A stretch of DNA of 64,000 bases from an uncultured Pseudoruegeria sp. (GCA_947498155.1 CANMJD010000006.1:1-64000), one strand, 5' to 3'. Numbered from the stretch's first letter, positions 44,289 through 53,418 are shown. A program made the numbers and translations. The notes: generated from the letters alone by a model not told the origin.

Positions 44289-45428
44289 TTATCGGGGCGC
44301 ATCTGTAGGGAAGCGACTTATTACTTTGGCAGTTTTGACCGACTCCAGATGTCGCAATCCGGTCTGCGCCATTGCGATGCTAAGCTCCTCCCCCAAAACC
44401 TCCCACAATCGGTCCAATCCGGCCGCGCCACCAGCCGCCATTGCGAATTGCAGGATACGCCCTAAAAAGACAAAGTCCGCACCGGACGCCAACGCCCGCA
44501 GGATGTCCTCTCCAGACCGAATACCGCTATCAAAAAAAATCGGATACTCAGTCCCGACGGCGGCGCGGATCGCTGGCAGGGCTTCTATCGGACAAGGGGC
44601 GCTTTCCAATTGCCGCGCCCCGTGGCTTGAGACCTGAATGCCATCAACCCCCGCCGCCTTTAGCGCGACGGCGTCTTCCACATCCAACACGCCTTTGACC
44701 ACCAGATTTCCCGACCAAAGATCCCGCAACCGCGCCAATGTCTCCCAGGTTGCTGCCGCGCGGCTTTCGGTGCGGTCAAAGTCAAAGCCCGGCCGGTCAA
44801 AATTGGCCATACGCGGCTTGCCGTTCAGAAGAGTCGAGACCGACCACTGCGGATGCAAGGCAAAATCCACAAACTGGCGGGGGCCAATTTTGAACGGCAT
44901 TTTGAACCCGTGGCGCAATTCACGCGGGCGTCGGCCGACTTCGGGTACATCGACGGTTAAGACCAGTGTTTCATAACCGGCTGCCTTGGCCCGTTCGACC
45001 AATTTGAAGGTACCGACCCCATCGCCGCTAAAATACAACTGAAACCAAGCATATCCCTGCGCCACCTCGATGATATCCTCCATCGCGGTGGAGGCGACGG
45101 TTGAAACGCAATGAGGCACTTGAAATCTGGCCGCCAACCGCGCCAGCATCAGGTCGGCACCGGGGGCCGAGAGGTTGCACATACCCATCGGCGCAATACC
45201 AAAGGGACGTTGGGTCGCCGTGCCAAAAAGGCGGCTTTCCAATGAGCGCTGGCTCACATCCCGTAAAACACGAGGACGCAGGGTGATCTGATCCAATGCA
45301 GCCCGATTTCGCGCCGCGCCGGTTTCCTGCCCTGCGGCCCCGTCGATATAGTCAAAAACCATCCAGGGCAGACGACGCCGTGCCAGTCGGCGTGCGTCCT
45401 CTGCGGAATGGATTGACACAGAACACAT
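44289..45428 (-). CDS. FMN-dependent alpha-hydroxyacid dehydrogenase, probable sulfolactate oxidase
   Basis: 379 residues; the LldD/glycolate oxidase TIM-barrel family. FMN and substrate residues are visible: YIDGAAGQE (Tyr27), LYF (Tyr132), K245 and catalytic H269 with R272. The usual SNHGGRQLD around the histidine is SSHGARQLE here, two changes near the substrate carboxylate. Its start overlaps the ComE-like stop (TGATG), so it is made with sulfopyruvate decarboxylase. I infer that it oxidises 3-sulfolactate to sulfopyruvate, replacing the NAD-dependent enzymes of other organisms. L-lactate or mandelate are alternatives. Confidence 0.78.
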   Translation of the reverse strand: MCSVSIHSAEDARRLARRRLPWMVFDYIDGAAGQETGAARNRAALDQITLRPRVLRDVSQRSLESRLFGTATQRPFGIAPMGMCNLSAPGADLMLARLAARFQVPHCVSTVASTAMEDIIEVAQGYAWFQLYFSGDGVGTFKLVERAKAAGYETLVLTVDVPEVGRRPRELRHGFKMPFKIGPRQFVDFALHPQWSVSTLLNGKPRMANFDRPGFDFDRTESRAAATWETLARLRDLWSGNLVVKGVLDVEDAVALKAAGVDGIQVSSHGARQLESAPCPIEALPAIRAAVGTEYPIFFDSGIRSGEDILRALASGADFVFLGRILQFAMAAGGAAGLDRLWEVLGEELSIAMAQTGLRHLESVKTAKVISRFPTDAPR

Positions 45429-45982
45429 CAGGCGCGTACGGCCTTCATAAAGCGGTCTTTGATAACAACAGGGTCCATCGTGATCACCGGCATTTTTGCA
45501 TTGCCGCTGTCACATTTGACAACCATGATCGTCATCTCTCCGCTGTCCAATGCTTCGGTCAATACCCGGCCTGTATCCACATCCTGACATTCGATCACCC
45601 GCTCACAACCGCAGGCCTCGGCGACTTTGGCCAGAGAGGTTTTGCGCCCCGCATAGGTCGGCTGATCCCCTGTGGACCCATAGGAGCCGTTGTCGATGAT
45701 CATCAGGATAAAGTTGCCCGTTGCGTTATTGGCGATGGTTGGCAAGGTGCCCATATTGGTCAGCACAGAGCCATCTCCATCAATGGCAATCACCGGCTTG
45801 GGTTGGGCCAGCGCCAGACCAAAGCCGATAGAGGACGCCAGTCCCATCGTGCCCAACATATAGAAATTTGTCGGCTGATCGTCGATGGCATGCAGTTCCT
45901 GGCTGGGAATGCCGATATTACACACCACAAGCTGGTCACGTAAAATCGGAGCGATTTCTTTTAGGATTTCTGAACGGATCAT
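45428..45982 (-). CDS. comE: Sulfopyruvate decarboxylase, beta subunit (ComE)
   Basis: 184 residues from ATG 45982, which overlaps the alpha-subunit stop as ATGA; an open frame to 46042 has no support. A thiamine diphosphate C-terminal domain with IDGDGSVLTNMGTL and LMIIDNGSYGSTG gives the metal and cofactor site (GDG...N). Separate alpha and beta subunits of this size are the ComDE arrangement, which turns sulfopyruvate into sulfoacetaldehyde and CO2. Phosphonopyruvate decarboxylase is a related alternative, made less likely by the DHPS genes around it. Confidence 0.84.
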   Translation of the reverse strand: MIRSEILKEIAPILRDQLVVCNIGIPSQELHAIDDQPTNFYMLGTMGLASSIGFGLALAQPKPVIAIDGDGSVLTNMGTLPTIANNATGNFILMIIDNGSYGSTGDQPTYAGRKTSLAKVAEACGCERVIECQDVDTGRVLTEALDSGEMTIMVVKCDSGNAKMPVITMDPVVIKDRFMKAVRA

Positions 45983-46485
45983 GAGTCGCCATAGCCTCCC
46001 CAGAAGTTGGCATCGGTCAGGATGGCCACCGGTTTGTTGCACATAAAGGTGTATTTAAGAATGTTGTCGAATTCCTCGACATCACTGCGATTGTGAAAGT
46101 GATAGGTCGGGATGTTCAGTTGGGCCAAAAGCGCTTTGGTATGCACAGCCATTTCGACCTGACAGGCCACCGGTTCGCGCAGCTCCCCGCGATAGGAAAT
46201 CAGCATCGGCAGGGGCATGCGGTAATATTGGATCAGGGTGGCCAAGGTGTTGATGGTGACACCAATGGCGGTGTTTTGCATGATAATCGCAGGGCGTTTT
46301 CCGCCCATCCATGCCCCTGCACAGAGGCCCATACCTTCGTCTTCTTTATTGGAGGGAATATGGAATATATCGTCGCGTTGGTCGATTTCTTCAATCACAC
46401 CGGCAAGCTGCTTGCAGGGCACGGTGGTGACAAAGGAAATGTCATTCGCAACAAGATCATCGGCGATCTTCTTGTCGATATTCAT
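45979..46485 (-). CDS. comD: Sulfopyruvate decarboxylase, alpha subunit (ComD)
   Basis: 168 residues; the pyrimidine-binding half of a split thiamine diphosphate enzyme. VPCKQLAGVIEEI (about 22), NKEDEGMGLCAGAWMGGKRP (catalytic Glu near residue 47) and ISYRGELREP (about 96) fit the ComD/phosphonopyruvate decarboxylase family. Translationally coupled to the beta subunit by ATGA. It follows the universal stress protein gene by 48 bases. Confidence 0.84.
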   Translation of the reverse strand: MNIDKKIADDLVANDISFVTTVPCKQLAGVIEEIDQRDDIFHIPSNKEDEGMGLCAGAWMGGKRPAIIMQNTAIGVTINTLATLIQYYRMPLPMLISYRGELREPVACQVEMAVHTKALLAQLNIPTYHFHNRSDVEEFDNILKYTFMCNKPVAILTDANFWGGYGDS

Positions 46486-46533
46486 CGGGGAAATACCTTT
46501 CTGATCAGACGCCCAACTGCGGCGTTTTTAGGG

Positions 46534-46944
46534 TTAGGAATGGCGGTGCACATGCACAGCACAGGGGGCATGGCGCACCACACGGGATGCCGTAGAGCCC
46601 AGAAAATAGTCGCTTAATCCGGGTTTATGTGACCCGATAACAATGCAATCAACGGCATGAGAATTGGCATAATCAATGATAGATCGTGCCGTATGCCCGA
46701 CCACGAGTTCGGCAGTGACACCACCGGTGTCATCAAGCTTGCGGGCCATCATATCCCGCGCGCGCTGATAGCCTTTTTGCACGACGTCTTCATCGAGATA
46801 GGATTTCACCGAGGATTGTGCTGCCTCATAGACATGCAGGGCAATCACCGCGCCGCCATCGGTCAGCAGCCGCTGCGCAATCTTGATTGTCTCGGGCGAG
46901 ATATCGTGATCCAGCGCCATGGGAACCAGAATTTTGTTATACAT
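46534..46944 (-). CDS. Universal stress protein (UspA family)
   Basis: 136 residues; one Usp domain with the ATP-binding pattern CIVIGSHKPGLSDYFLGSTAS near the C-terminus. Usp genes are commonly placed in TRAP transporter operons, where the protein can bind the small membrane subunit and regulate uptake. Here it lies inside the sulfonate operon, 27 bases after the alcohol dehydrogenase. Confidence 0.88.
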   Translation of the reverse strand: MYNKILVPMALDHDISPETIKIAQRLLTDGGAVIALHVYEAAQSSVKSYLDEDVVQKGYQRARDMMARKLDDTGGVTAELVVGHTARSIIDYANSHAVDCIVIGSHKPGLSDYFLGSTASRVVRHAPCAVHVHRHS

Positions 46945-46971
46945 TATGCTCTCCTTGTTTCTGTGCGGACC

Positions 46972-47952
46972 TCAACACCAGGGCGTCAGGACGATTTTGG
47001 GGGTGGCCACCTCTGCATGGCGCAGGGCTTTAAAGGCCGCCGCCCCATCCGAAAGCGGGCGGGTCTCAAACCAGTCCAACGGCCCAAGCCGACCGGTAAA
47101 AATGGCCTCTGCGGTGTCGCGAAAATCCTGCGCGGTATACGTGTAGGTGCCGATAAATGTGATTTCTTGCAGGGTCATCCGGCGAATATCCAGACCGCCA
47201 TCATCTTCGCCTAGGCCAACATGGGCGATCACCCCTCCCGGTGCGACCAGACCCGACGCAGACCTGCGCGTAGCGGCGTAACCGACTGCATCAATCACCA
47301 AAGAAAATTCTCCCTCGGCAGAGGCAACAGCCCTTTGTCCACAGCGGTCGATCAGGAAATTCCGACGCCCGTCGTTGGGTTCCACCACGGTAATATCCTC
47401 AAGCCCCATAGCCCGCACTGCAAGGGCCGCCGCAAGGCCGATTGCCCCACCACCCAGCACCAATACACGGGTGTCTTTTGTGGGCTGCAAACGCGCCAGC
47501 GCCAGCCGCGCAGCGTGCCAGCTTACAGCCAACGGCTCTGCCAGAGCGGCCTTGGCCAAGGGCACCGCTTCGGGGACTGTGACCAGATTGGCTGCTGGCA
47601 TCGTGATATATTGCGCAAAAGCCCCCTCTCGCGGCGGCATTGAGATAATCTGGCGGGTAGCACAAAGATTTTCGCGTCCCGAGCGGCAGGCCGCACAGGT
47701 CCCGCAAGTGACCAGTGGGTTCACTGTCACCCGCTCCCCGTCGCGCGCACCGCCGACAATGACACCGGCGGCTTCATGGCCAAGGATAAGTGGTGCGGGG
47801 CGGCGGTCATCATGGCCGAGATAGGCGTGCATATCAGAGCCGCAAATGCCCACCGCTTCGACGCGGATCAGATGTGCATCCTGCGGCACCACGCAGTCCG
47901 GAACATCGCGGAAATTCAACTGCTCTACACCCTCATAAACAAGCGCCTTCAT
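46972..47952 (-). CDS. Zinc-dependent alcohol dehydrogenase (HpsO/HpsP-type role)
   Basis: 326 residues; medium-chain family. Catalytic zinc ligands are in GICGSD and ILGHEAAG (about 34-60), and structural zinc cysteines in CGTCAACRSGRENLC (about 82-96). The Rossmann glycines are VLGGGAIGLAAAL. In DHPS clusters, two accessory dehydrogenases interconvert the DHPS enantiomers by oxidising and reducing C2; this one and the SDR before it fit that pair. Starts as ATGA over the SDR stop. Confidence 0.78.
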   Translation of the reverse strand: MKALVYEGVEQLNFRDVPDCVVPQDAHLIRVEAVGICGSDMHAYLGHDDRRPAPLILGHEAAGVIVGGARDGERVTVNPLVTCGTCAACRSGRENLCATRQIISMPPREGAFAQYITMPAANLVTVPEAVPLAKAALAEPLAVSWHAARLALARLQPTKDTRVLVLGGGAIGLAAALAVRAMGLEDITVVEPNDGRRNFLIDRCGQRAVASAEGEFSLVIDAVGYAATRRSASGLVAPGGVIAHVGLGEDDGGLDIRRMTLQEITFIGTYTYTAQDFRDTAEAIFTGRLGPLDWFETRPLSDGAAAFKALRHAEVATPKIVLTPWC

Positions 47953-48713
47953 TTCGCAGTGAACCCCCCGTCGACCATCAGAGTTTGGCCGGTGACATAG
48001 CCCGAGGCCTCAGAGCATAAAAACAGGATTGGCCCGTCGATATCGGCCAGAATTCCGTTGCGCCCGATACAGGTCTGGGCAGCGTTTTTCTCTGCCAGTT
48101 GCGGGTCTTCAAAAACCGCTTGCGTCAATTCGGTTGGAAAAAAACCCGGCCCGATGGCATTGGCGGTAATCCCATGGGGTGACCATGCCTCGGCCATGGC
48201 GCGGGTCAATTGGCCGATACCTGCCTTTGTCGCGCCATAGGCAATGCCGCCGGGAAAGGCGCGGGTGGTTTGCAAGCTGGCGAAATTCACAATCCGCCCC
48301 CAGCCCTTTTGCCGCATCGCAGGCACCAAGGCCTGACTGAGGAAAAACGGGGCCGAAAGGTTCAGTGCCAGGGTTTGGTCCCACCCCGCCTCGGTCACCT
48401 CATCGGCTTTCTGCCGCGTGTTGACGCCAGCGGCATGAATAAGAATGTCCGGCGGCCCGAAAGGCGCCGCAATGGCCGCACAGGTCGCGCCAAGGGTTTG
48501 CCGGTCGGCAATATCGGCGACGACAAACGCGCCGCTGGCCGCACCAAGTTCTGCCATCAGGCTTTGCAATGCCGCTTCGCGCCTTGCGACCCCGACAACA
48601 GACGCCCCCGCCGCCGCCAAAGTCAGGGCGGCCCGCCGCCCCAGCCCCGAGCTGGCACCGGTGACGCAGGCAACCTTGCCGGAGAGGTCAAAAAGGCGAC
48701 GCGGATCAGCCAT
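47949..48713 (-). CDS. Short-chain dehydrogenase (HpsO/HpsP-type role)
   Basis: 254 residues from ATG 48713, overlapping the HpsN-like stop by eight bases; the longer open frame lacks a site. The NAD(P) motif TGASSGLGRR (about 17) and the catalytic YGATK with the upstream Ser (NFASLQTTRA) are intact. It probably oxidises the secondary alcohol of the non-preferred DHPS enantiomer. The exact chemistry is inferred from neighbours. Confidence 0.8.
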   Translation of the reverse strand: MADPRRLFDLSGKVACVTGASSGLGRRAALTLAAAGASVVGVARREAALQSLMAELGAASGAFVVADIADRQTLGATCAAIAAPFGPPDILIHAAGVNTRQKADEVTEAGWDQTLALNLSAPFFLSQALVPAMRQKGWGRIVNFASLQTTRAFPGGIAYGATKAGIGQLTRAMAEAWSPHGITANAIGPGFFPTELTQAVFEDPQLAEKNAAQTCIGRNGILADIDGPILFLCSEASGYVTGQTLMVDGGFTAK

Positions 48714-50013
48714 CGGCGGAAAGATCAAAGGTTTCGTCCGGAAAATATTTTGCCAAACGGACATCAGCGGCCCGGGCGTGGCCTTCCATGCCCTCAAGTC
48801 GGGAAATCCGCGCAGTTGCCTCAGCCACGGATTTGGAGCCTTCGCGCGTTGCTTTCTGCCAGGTGACAATCTTCATATACTTGTGAACACTCAGCCCACC
48901 GGTATAGCTTGCCGCGCCGGAGGTCGGCAGCACATGGTTGGTGCCGGTGGCTTTGTCGCCGTAGGACACCGTGGTTTCTTCGCCCAGAAACAGCGAGCCA
49001 TAGCAGGTCAGCCGCGCAAGCCACCAGTCCAGATCCCGCGCCTGAACTGTCAGGTGCTCGGGTGCATAATCATCCGAGCACGCCGCCATTGCTTCGCGAT
49101 CCGCACACAGGATCACCTCTGCATAGTCGCGCCATGCGGCAAAGGCATTTTCGCGGTTCAGGTCGGGCAGATCGTCAATCAGGCCAGGCACCATTTCCAT
49201 TACACGCTCTGCCAAGACCCGATCATCCGTCACCAGCCAGACCGGCGAATTGTAGCCATGCTCGGCTTGACTAACCAGATCGGTGGCGACAACCAACGCA
49301 TCTGCCGTGCCATCTGCCAGAATAAGGCTGTCCGTCGGCCCTGCGATCATATCAATCCCGACACGCCCGAACAGGATACGCTTGGCTTCGGCGACAAACT
49401 GGTTGCCCGGTCCCACGAGGATGTTGGCCTTTGGCAGGCCGAACAGACCAAAGGTCATCGCCGCAACGCCCTGAACCCCACCCATCGCAAGGATCTTATC
49501 CGCCCCGCAAATATGCGCAGCATAGACAATCGCCGGTGCCACCCCGATGTCGGGCCGCGGGGGCGAACAGGCTGTAATATGTCCGCACCCTGCGACCTTT
49601 GCCGTTGTCACCGTCATGATGGCGCTGGCGATATGGCTATAGCGCCCGCCGGGCACATAACATCCGGCGGCATCTACCGGAATGACCTTTTGGCCCGCTG
49701 TAAACCCGGGCACGATCTCCATTTCGACATCCGAGACGGTGGATTTCTGAATTTCGGCAAAACGCCTCACGTTCTCATGGGCAAAGCGGATATCGGCCTT
49801 GAGTTTCTCGGGCACGCGGGCGCAGGCGGCTTCGATCTCTGCGGGGGTCATCAAGACGTTGCCCTCGTATTTGTCGAATTTGGCCGCGTATTCCATCGCC
49901 TTGGCATCACCGCCTTGCTCAATATCGTTCAGGATGTCCTGCACGATCTGATGCGTTTTAGATGCGTCGGATTTCGCGGTGAGCGTGGCTTTTTTCAGGT
50001 ATTCACGGGTCAT
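48706..50013 (-). CDS. hpsN: Sulfopropanediol 3-dehydrogenase (HpsN), histidinol-dehydrogenase family
   Basis: 435 residues from ATG 50013, with AGGAAA upstream. The family signature is visible in GPGNQFVAEAKRILFGRVGIDMIAGPTDSLILAD (key residues G-P-G-N and A-G-P-T), plus EHLTVQ and the C-terminal HVLPTSGAASYTGGLSVHKY. HpsN oxidises (R)-2,3-dihydroxypropanesulfonate at C3 to sulfolactate with NAD. No his genes are near, and the TRAP and ComDE genes on either side argue against histidine synthesis. Confidence 0.87.
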   Translation of the reverse strand: MTREYLKKATLTAKSDASKTHQIVQDILNDIEQGGDAKAMEYAAKFDKYEGNVLMTPAEIEAACARVPEKLKADIRFAHENVRRFAEIQKSTVSDVEMEIVPGFTAGQKVIPVDAAGCYVPGGRYSHIASAIMTVTTAKVAGCGHITACSPPRPDIGVAPAIVYAAHICGADKILAMGGVQGVAAMTFGLFGLPKANILVGPGNQFVAEAKRILFGRVGIDMIAGPTDSLILADGTADALVVATDLVSQAEHGYNSPVWLVTDDRVLAERVMEMVPGLIDDLPDLNRENAFAAWRDYAEVILCADREAMAACSDDYAPEHLTVQARDLDWWLARLTCYGSLFLGEETTVSYGDKATGTNHVLPTSGAASYTGGLSVHKYMKIVTWQKATREGSKSVAEATARISRLEGMEGHARAADVRLAKYFPDETFDLSADG

Positions 50014-50026
50014 GGCAGAGGATTTC

Positions 50027-51352
50027 CTACTTGTAGATATCGGGCAGCAGTGTGGTGGAAATTGCAGGCACATAGGCAATCAGCAGAACCACGATAAACA
50101 TGCAAAGGACAAAGGGGATCGCACGGGCGGCGATTTTCAGAATGCTTTCGCCAGTGATGCCGGAGACCACGAAAAGGTTCAATCCCAAGGGCGGTGTAAT
50201 AAAACCAACCCCCAGCGCGGTGATCATCATGATACAGAACTGAATTTCATTCATCCCGATGTTATCGGCCAGCGGTTTCAGGATCGGTGCAAGGATCACG
50301 ATATTCGGCGTGGTCTCCATTACACAGCCTGCCGCAATCAAAATACCAATCATCAAAAGGATCAAAATCCACGGCTCGTCCGTCAATGACGTGACCGAAG
50401 TCACAAACCCCTGCGGGACCCCCATAATGGCAAGCGCTTCGGCCAGTGGCGCAGAAAAGGCGATAATCGGCAGGATCACCCCGTTGACCTTGGCAGAGCT
50501 GACCAACATCGCCGGAAAATCCGCCAGCGACAGGGTGCGCAGGATAAACCCCATTGCGATGGTGACGACCACGGCCGTTGCACCGGCTTCTGTCGGGGTC
50601 AGACGGCCAGAGAAAATCCCGTAAAAGATGATGCCGGGTACGATAAACGCATACCACCCGGATTTCAGCGCACGCCCGAGATTGCCAAGCCACTCGCCCG
50701 CCGTCATCGCGCCGCCACCTTCGTAATTATAGATACGATTGACGATCAGATTGGTAATCAGAATAGAGATCAGGATTGCCAGACCGGGGATCAGGGCCGC
50801 CAGAAACAGGGTGGAGGCCGAAATCCCCAGCACAAGCCCGATGATGATATAGGCAATCGAAGGTGGGATCAGGATGCCCGTGCAGGCCCCCGCCGCCACC
50901 AGCGCACAGGCATAGGGGCGCGGATAGCCGCTTTCGACCAACCGGTCGATGGTCATCCGGCCCACAGCCGCCGCCCCTGCCGCATCCGATCCTGAAATAG
51001 CCGCGAACATCCCGCACACCAATACAGTCGCGGAGCCAAAGCCGCCTTTGGCAAAACAGGTCAGCGCTTCGGCCACATCAAGGAATTTTCGCGACAGGCC
51101 GGTTCGGACCAAGACGTCACCGGTCAGAATAAACAGCGGCACCGCCGTCAGGGCAAAAGCGTCAATGCCGGCAAACAGGCTTTCGCCGACAAGGCTCAGC
51201 GGCAGATCGCCGGACATATACAGCATGGTAATCGCCGCCACGCCAATCGCCGCCCAGACCGGTACGGCCAGCGCGATCAGCGCAACAAAAAGAATGACGG
51301 GAAGGTAAAAATCCCACCCTAGTTCGACCGTCTGGTTCACCGTGTTCCAAAG
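50027..51352 (-). CDS. TRAP transporter large membrane subunit (DctM)
   Basis: 441 residues from ATG 51352. About twelve to thirteen membrane helices. DctM patterns such as IPLFILTGDVLVRTGLSRKF-type sequence (key P-L-F and G) and LVAAGACTGILIPPS are visible. It carries the substrate, with sodium, from the DctP-bound form into the cell. Adjacent HpsN-like gene points to DHPS or a related C3 sulfonate as the substrate. Gaps are 13 bases on each side. Confidence 0.9.
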   Translation of the reverse strand, partial: LWNTVNQTVELGWDFYLPVILFVALIALAVPVWAAIGVAAITMLYMSGDLPLSLVGESLFAGIDAFALTAVPLFILTGDVLVRTGLSRKFLDVAEALTCFAKGGFGSATVLVCGMFAAISGSDAAGAAAVGRMTIDRLVESGYPRPYACALVAAGACTGILIPPSIAYIIIGLVLGISASTLFLAALIPGLAILISILITNLIVNRIYNYEGGGAMTAGEWLGNLGRALKSGWYAFIVPGIIFYGIFSGRLTPTEAGATAVVVTIAMGFILRTLSLADFPAMLVSSAKVNGVILPIIAFSAPLAEALAIMGVPQGFVTSVTSLTDEPWILILLMIGILIAAGCVMETTPNIVILAPILKPLADNIGMNEIQFCIMMITALGVGFITPPLGLNLFVVSGITGESILKIAARAIPFVLCMFIVVLLIAYVPAISTTLLPDIYK

Positions 51353-51365
51353 CATGTCGGCCCCC

Positions 51366-51878
51366 TCAATCGAACAGTTTATCGCCCTCAAAGACGGGCT
51401 TGCCATCGATGAGAGATTTGAAATCGCGGCGGAAAGACTGGATCAGCCGCACGATCATCAGCCCAAACCCAAGGGGCACAGCCATCAGGAAAAAGACTTT
51501 CGAGATCCGCAGACCGTCGGTCACCGATCCGAATTTTGCCGAGACATGGACCGTTTCATAGGACCAGTAGAGCGCGATCACCGCCACAAACAGCATCACC
51601 GCATCGCCGAAAATGTATAAAACGGCCTTCGCGCGGGGGCTGAGATAGTGCATCACCACGTCAATGCGGATGTGGGCGCGTTCTTTGACCGCCGCAGCAG
51701 CCCCGATCCACGCGAGGTAGATGAAAGAATAGCGAACAATTTCCTCACCCCAGATGGACGAATAGGAAAATACTTCCCGCCGCAGCACCTCGATCGCCAT
51801 GGTCGCGACGAGCATCACGTAAAACACCAGCAACAGCCAGCGCTCCGCGTCCCGATTGATCCTGTGAAGTAGTCCCAT
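51366..51878 (-). CDS. TRAP transporter small membrane subunit (DctQ)
   Basis: 170 residues from ATG 51878, with GGAG eight bases upstream; the longer frame is unsupported. Four membrane helices (about 15-35, 48-66, 87-107, 128-150). SSIWGEEIVRYSFIYLAWIGAA is the DctQ signature (E-E and W-x-G-A residues). It stabilises the large subunit. The periplasmic binding-protein gene ends 111 bases upstream. Confidence 0.88.
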   Translation of the reverse strand: MGLLHRINRDAERWLLLVFYVMLVATMAIEVLRREVFSYSSIWGEEIVRYSFIYLAWIGAAAAVKERAHIRIDVVMHYLSPRAKAVLYIFGDAVMLFVAVIALYWSYETVHVSAKFGSVTDGLRISKVFFLMAVPLGFGLMIVRLIQSFRRDFKSLIDGKPVFEGDKLFD

Positions 51879-51989
51879 CCCATCCGCTCCGTTTTTGGCA
51901 CCTGATGACAGACCGGCCCCTGTGGACGGCAGGCAAAGGTGCAATGCAAGGAGAGGCCGGACGCCCGCTCAAGGCGTCCGACCCGATTT

Positions 51990-53138
51990 TTAAGCGTCGT
52001 GGACGTAGTATTTCCCTTGGGTGCCCGCTGCTTCTTCAAGTTTGGCAAAGGCATCCATGGAACCGGCAAGATCTTTTTTGAACGTATCCCATTCTGCACG
52101 TTGATAGCCGCCGGCCTCTTTCCATTCGCCAAGTTGATCTTCGCTCAGGCTGTGGAATTCAACACCGGCCTTGGCCAGTTCGGCCATGGCATAGGACCGT
52201 GCCGAAGGTACTTTGGAGAGGTTTTGATGTGCGGTCATTTCAGAACCCCACATGATCCCTTCCTGAACATCCGCAGGCATCGAATTGAACCACTCAAGGT
52301 TACAGGAATAGACCTGACTATCTGGCACCGCCTGCGTAAAGGTCACATGGCTCAGGATATCTTTGAAGCCAAAGACATAGAGCGCGCCAACGGACGGATC
52401 GAGCGCATCCGCAACCCCCTGTTTGATCGCAGAGGGCGTTTCGCCCCAAGCCACTGGCGTCGGGTTGGCCCCGACCATGCGATAATATTGCTGAAGCATC
52501 TTGGAGCCCGGCACGCGGAATTTCACGCCAGACAGATCACCCGGAGACAGAACAGCCCCCGCGCCACCCTTGCGCACCGCAACAACACGCGGATCGATAT
52601 TGACGTAGAATAGCGCCTTGAACCCTGCGGCCTCGACTTTGGGATGAACCTCGGCGTTCCAGTGATCGGAATTCACCAGATTGGTAAACCGCTGATTGGA
52701 CCCGCACAAATAAGGCATGTTGATCAAATCAACCGTCGATGCAAAGGGGGCAAAGTTGGACAGGGAATGCTGTGCGGCCTGAATTGTACCGCCCTGAACT
52801 TTTTGAACCAAAGCCCCGCCTGCACCCAACTGGCCGCCGGGGGCAAGCTTAACATAGACTTTGCCATTGGTGGCGTTCTGGATGTTTTCCTTTAGATCCA
52901 GCTGCATGATCGGATAGCTACGCGACGCGCCCAGAACATAGGCCGTTGCTAGGGTCATGATATGATCCGCAGCTTTTTCACGGTCCCGCTCTTCATTAGC
53001 GGTTTGTGCCGTGGCCTCTGTCGACCATAACATTCCGCTGGCCCCCACCACCATCGCAGCAGTAAAGGCGCCGCCGGTGGTGAGCTTTAGAAAATTCCGG
53101 CGTGCCGCCGAAGCGAGTGCGCGTTTTTCGGTATCCAT
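51990..53138 (-). CDS. TRAP transporter periplasmic binding protein (DctP), Tat-type signal
   Basis: 382 residues. The leader carries RRNFLK (about 13-18) and a hydrophobic core ending at ATA/QT (about residue 45), so export by the Tat pathway is likely. The DctP fold follows: ALVQKVQGGTIQAAQHSLSNFAPF (about 105-130) and the conserved Arg in VKFRVPGSKMLQQYYRMVGA that binds the ligand acid group (here probably a sulfonate). First large gene of the catabolic operon. Confidence 0.88.
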   Translation of the reverse strand: MDTEKRALASAARRNFLKLTTGGAFTAAMVVGASGMLWSTEATAQTANEERDREKAADHIMTLATAYVLGASRSYPIMQLDLKENIQNATNGKVYVKLAPGGQLGAGGALVQKVQGGTIQAAQHSLSNFAPFASTVDLINMPYLCGSNQRFTNLVNSDHWNAEVHPKVEAAGFKALFYVNIDPRVVAVRKGGAGAVLSPGDLSGVKFRVPGSKMLQQYYRMVGANPTPVAWGETPSAIKQGVADALDPSVGALYVFGFKDILSHVTFTQAVPDSQVYSCNLEWFNSMPADVQEGIMWGSEMTAHQNLSKVPSARSYAMAELAKAGVEFHSLSEDQLGEWKEAGGYQRAEWDTFKKDLAGSMDAFAKLEEAAGTQGKYYVHDA

Positions 53139-53161
53139 TGATAGTCCTCCCGGTATGGAAA

Positions 53162-53359
53162 TCAGCTGTCGTTTTTTTGATCTCTTTTTTGATCCCTGGC
53201 AGCCTCTTTTTGTAAAATCGCCACCACGAACAGGATCGCAGCGACGAACAGAACCAGCATTTCACCCACATCTCCCAAGAAGGCATTTCCCGCGAAAGCG
53301 CCCAACACAACATTTGCGAAATAAACGGCAAAAACGGCGATGGAAGCAAAAAGGAACAT
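53162..53359 (-). CDS. Small two-helix membrane protein
   Basis: 65 residues. Helices at about 3-24 and 30-52 and a charged tail (KEAARDQKRDQKN). ATG 53359 has AGGA upstream. No family known to me; small membrane proteins of this kind are found ahead of TRAP genes in roseobacters. It would be the first gene after the LacI-type operators, 23 bases before dctP. Confidence 0.6.
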   Translation of the reverse strand: MFLFASIAVFAVYFANVVLGAFAGNAFLGDVGEMLVLFVAAILFVVAILQKEAARDQKRDQKNDS

Positions 53360-53397
53360 GACAAAATCCTAATGAGTAAAGCGATTCATTTGAAAAG

Positions 53398-53411
53398 TGT
53401 AAGCCTTTACA
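53398..53411. promoter_or_regulatory. LacI-type operator 1
   Basis: TGTAAGCCTTTACA matches the LacI-family consensus TGTAAGCGCTTACA in 12 of 14 positions. Centred 39 bases before the start of the sulfonate operon (minus) and 112 before the regulator gene (plus). Confidence 0.75.
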
Positions 53412-53418
53412 TTAAAAA

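Noticed and set aside
48706-50013. Histidinol dehydrogenase for histidine synthesis
   Set aside because: Sits between TRAP transport genes and sulfonate-type dehydrogenases with overlapping ends, and no other his gene is near; HpsN fits better.
48445-50097. A 550-codon open frame on the plus strand opposite the HpsN-like and SDR genes
   Set aside because: It is a mirror frame of two well-supported genes, has no recognisable domain, and is rich in His, Arg and Cys as expected for antisense frames in GC-rich coding DNA.
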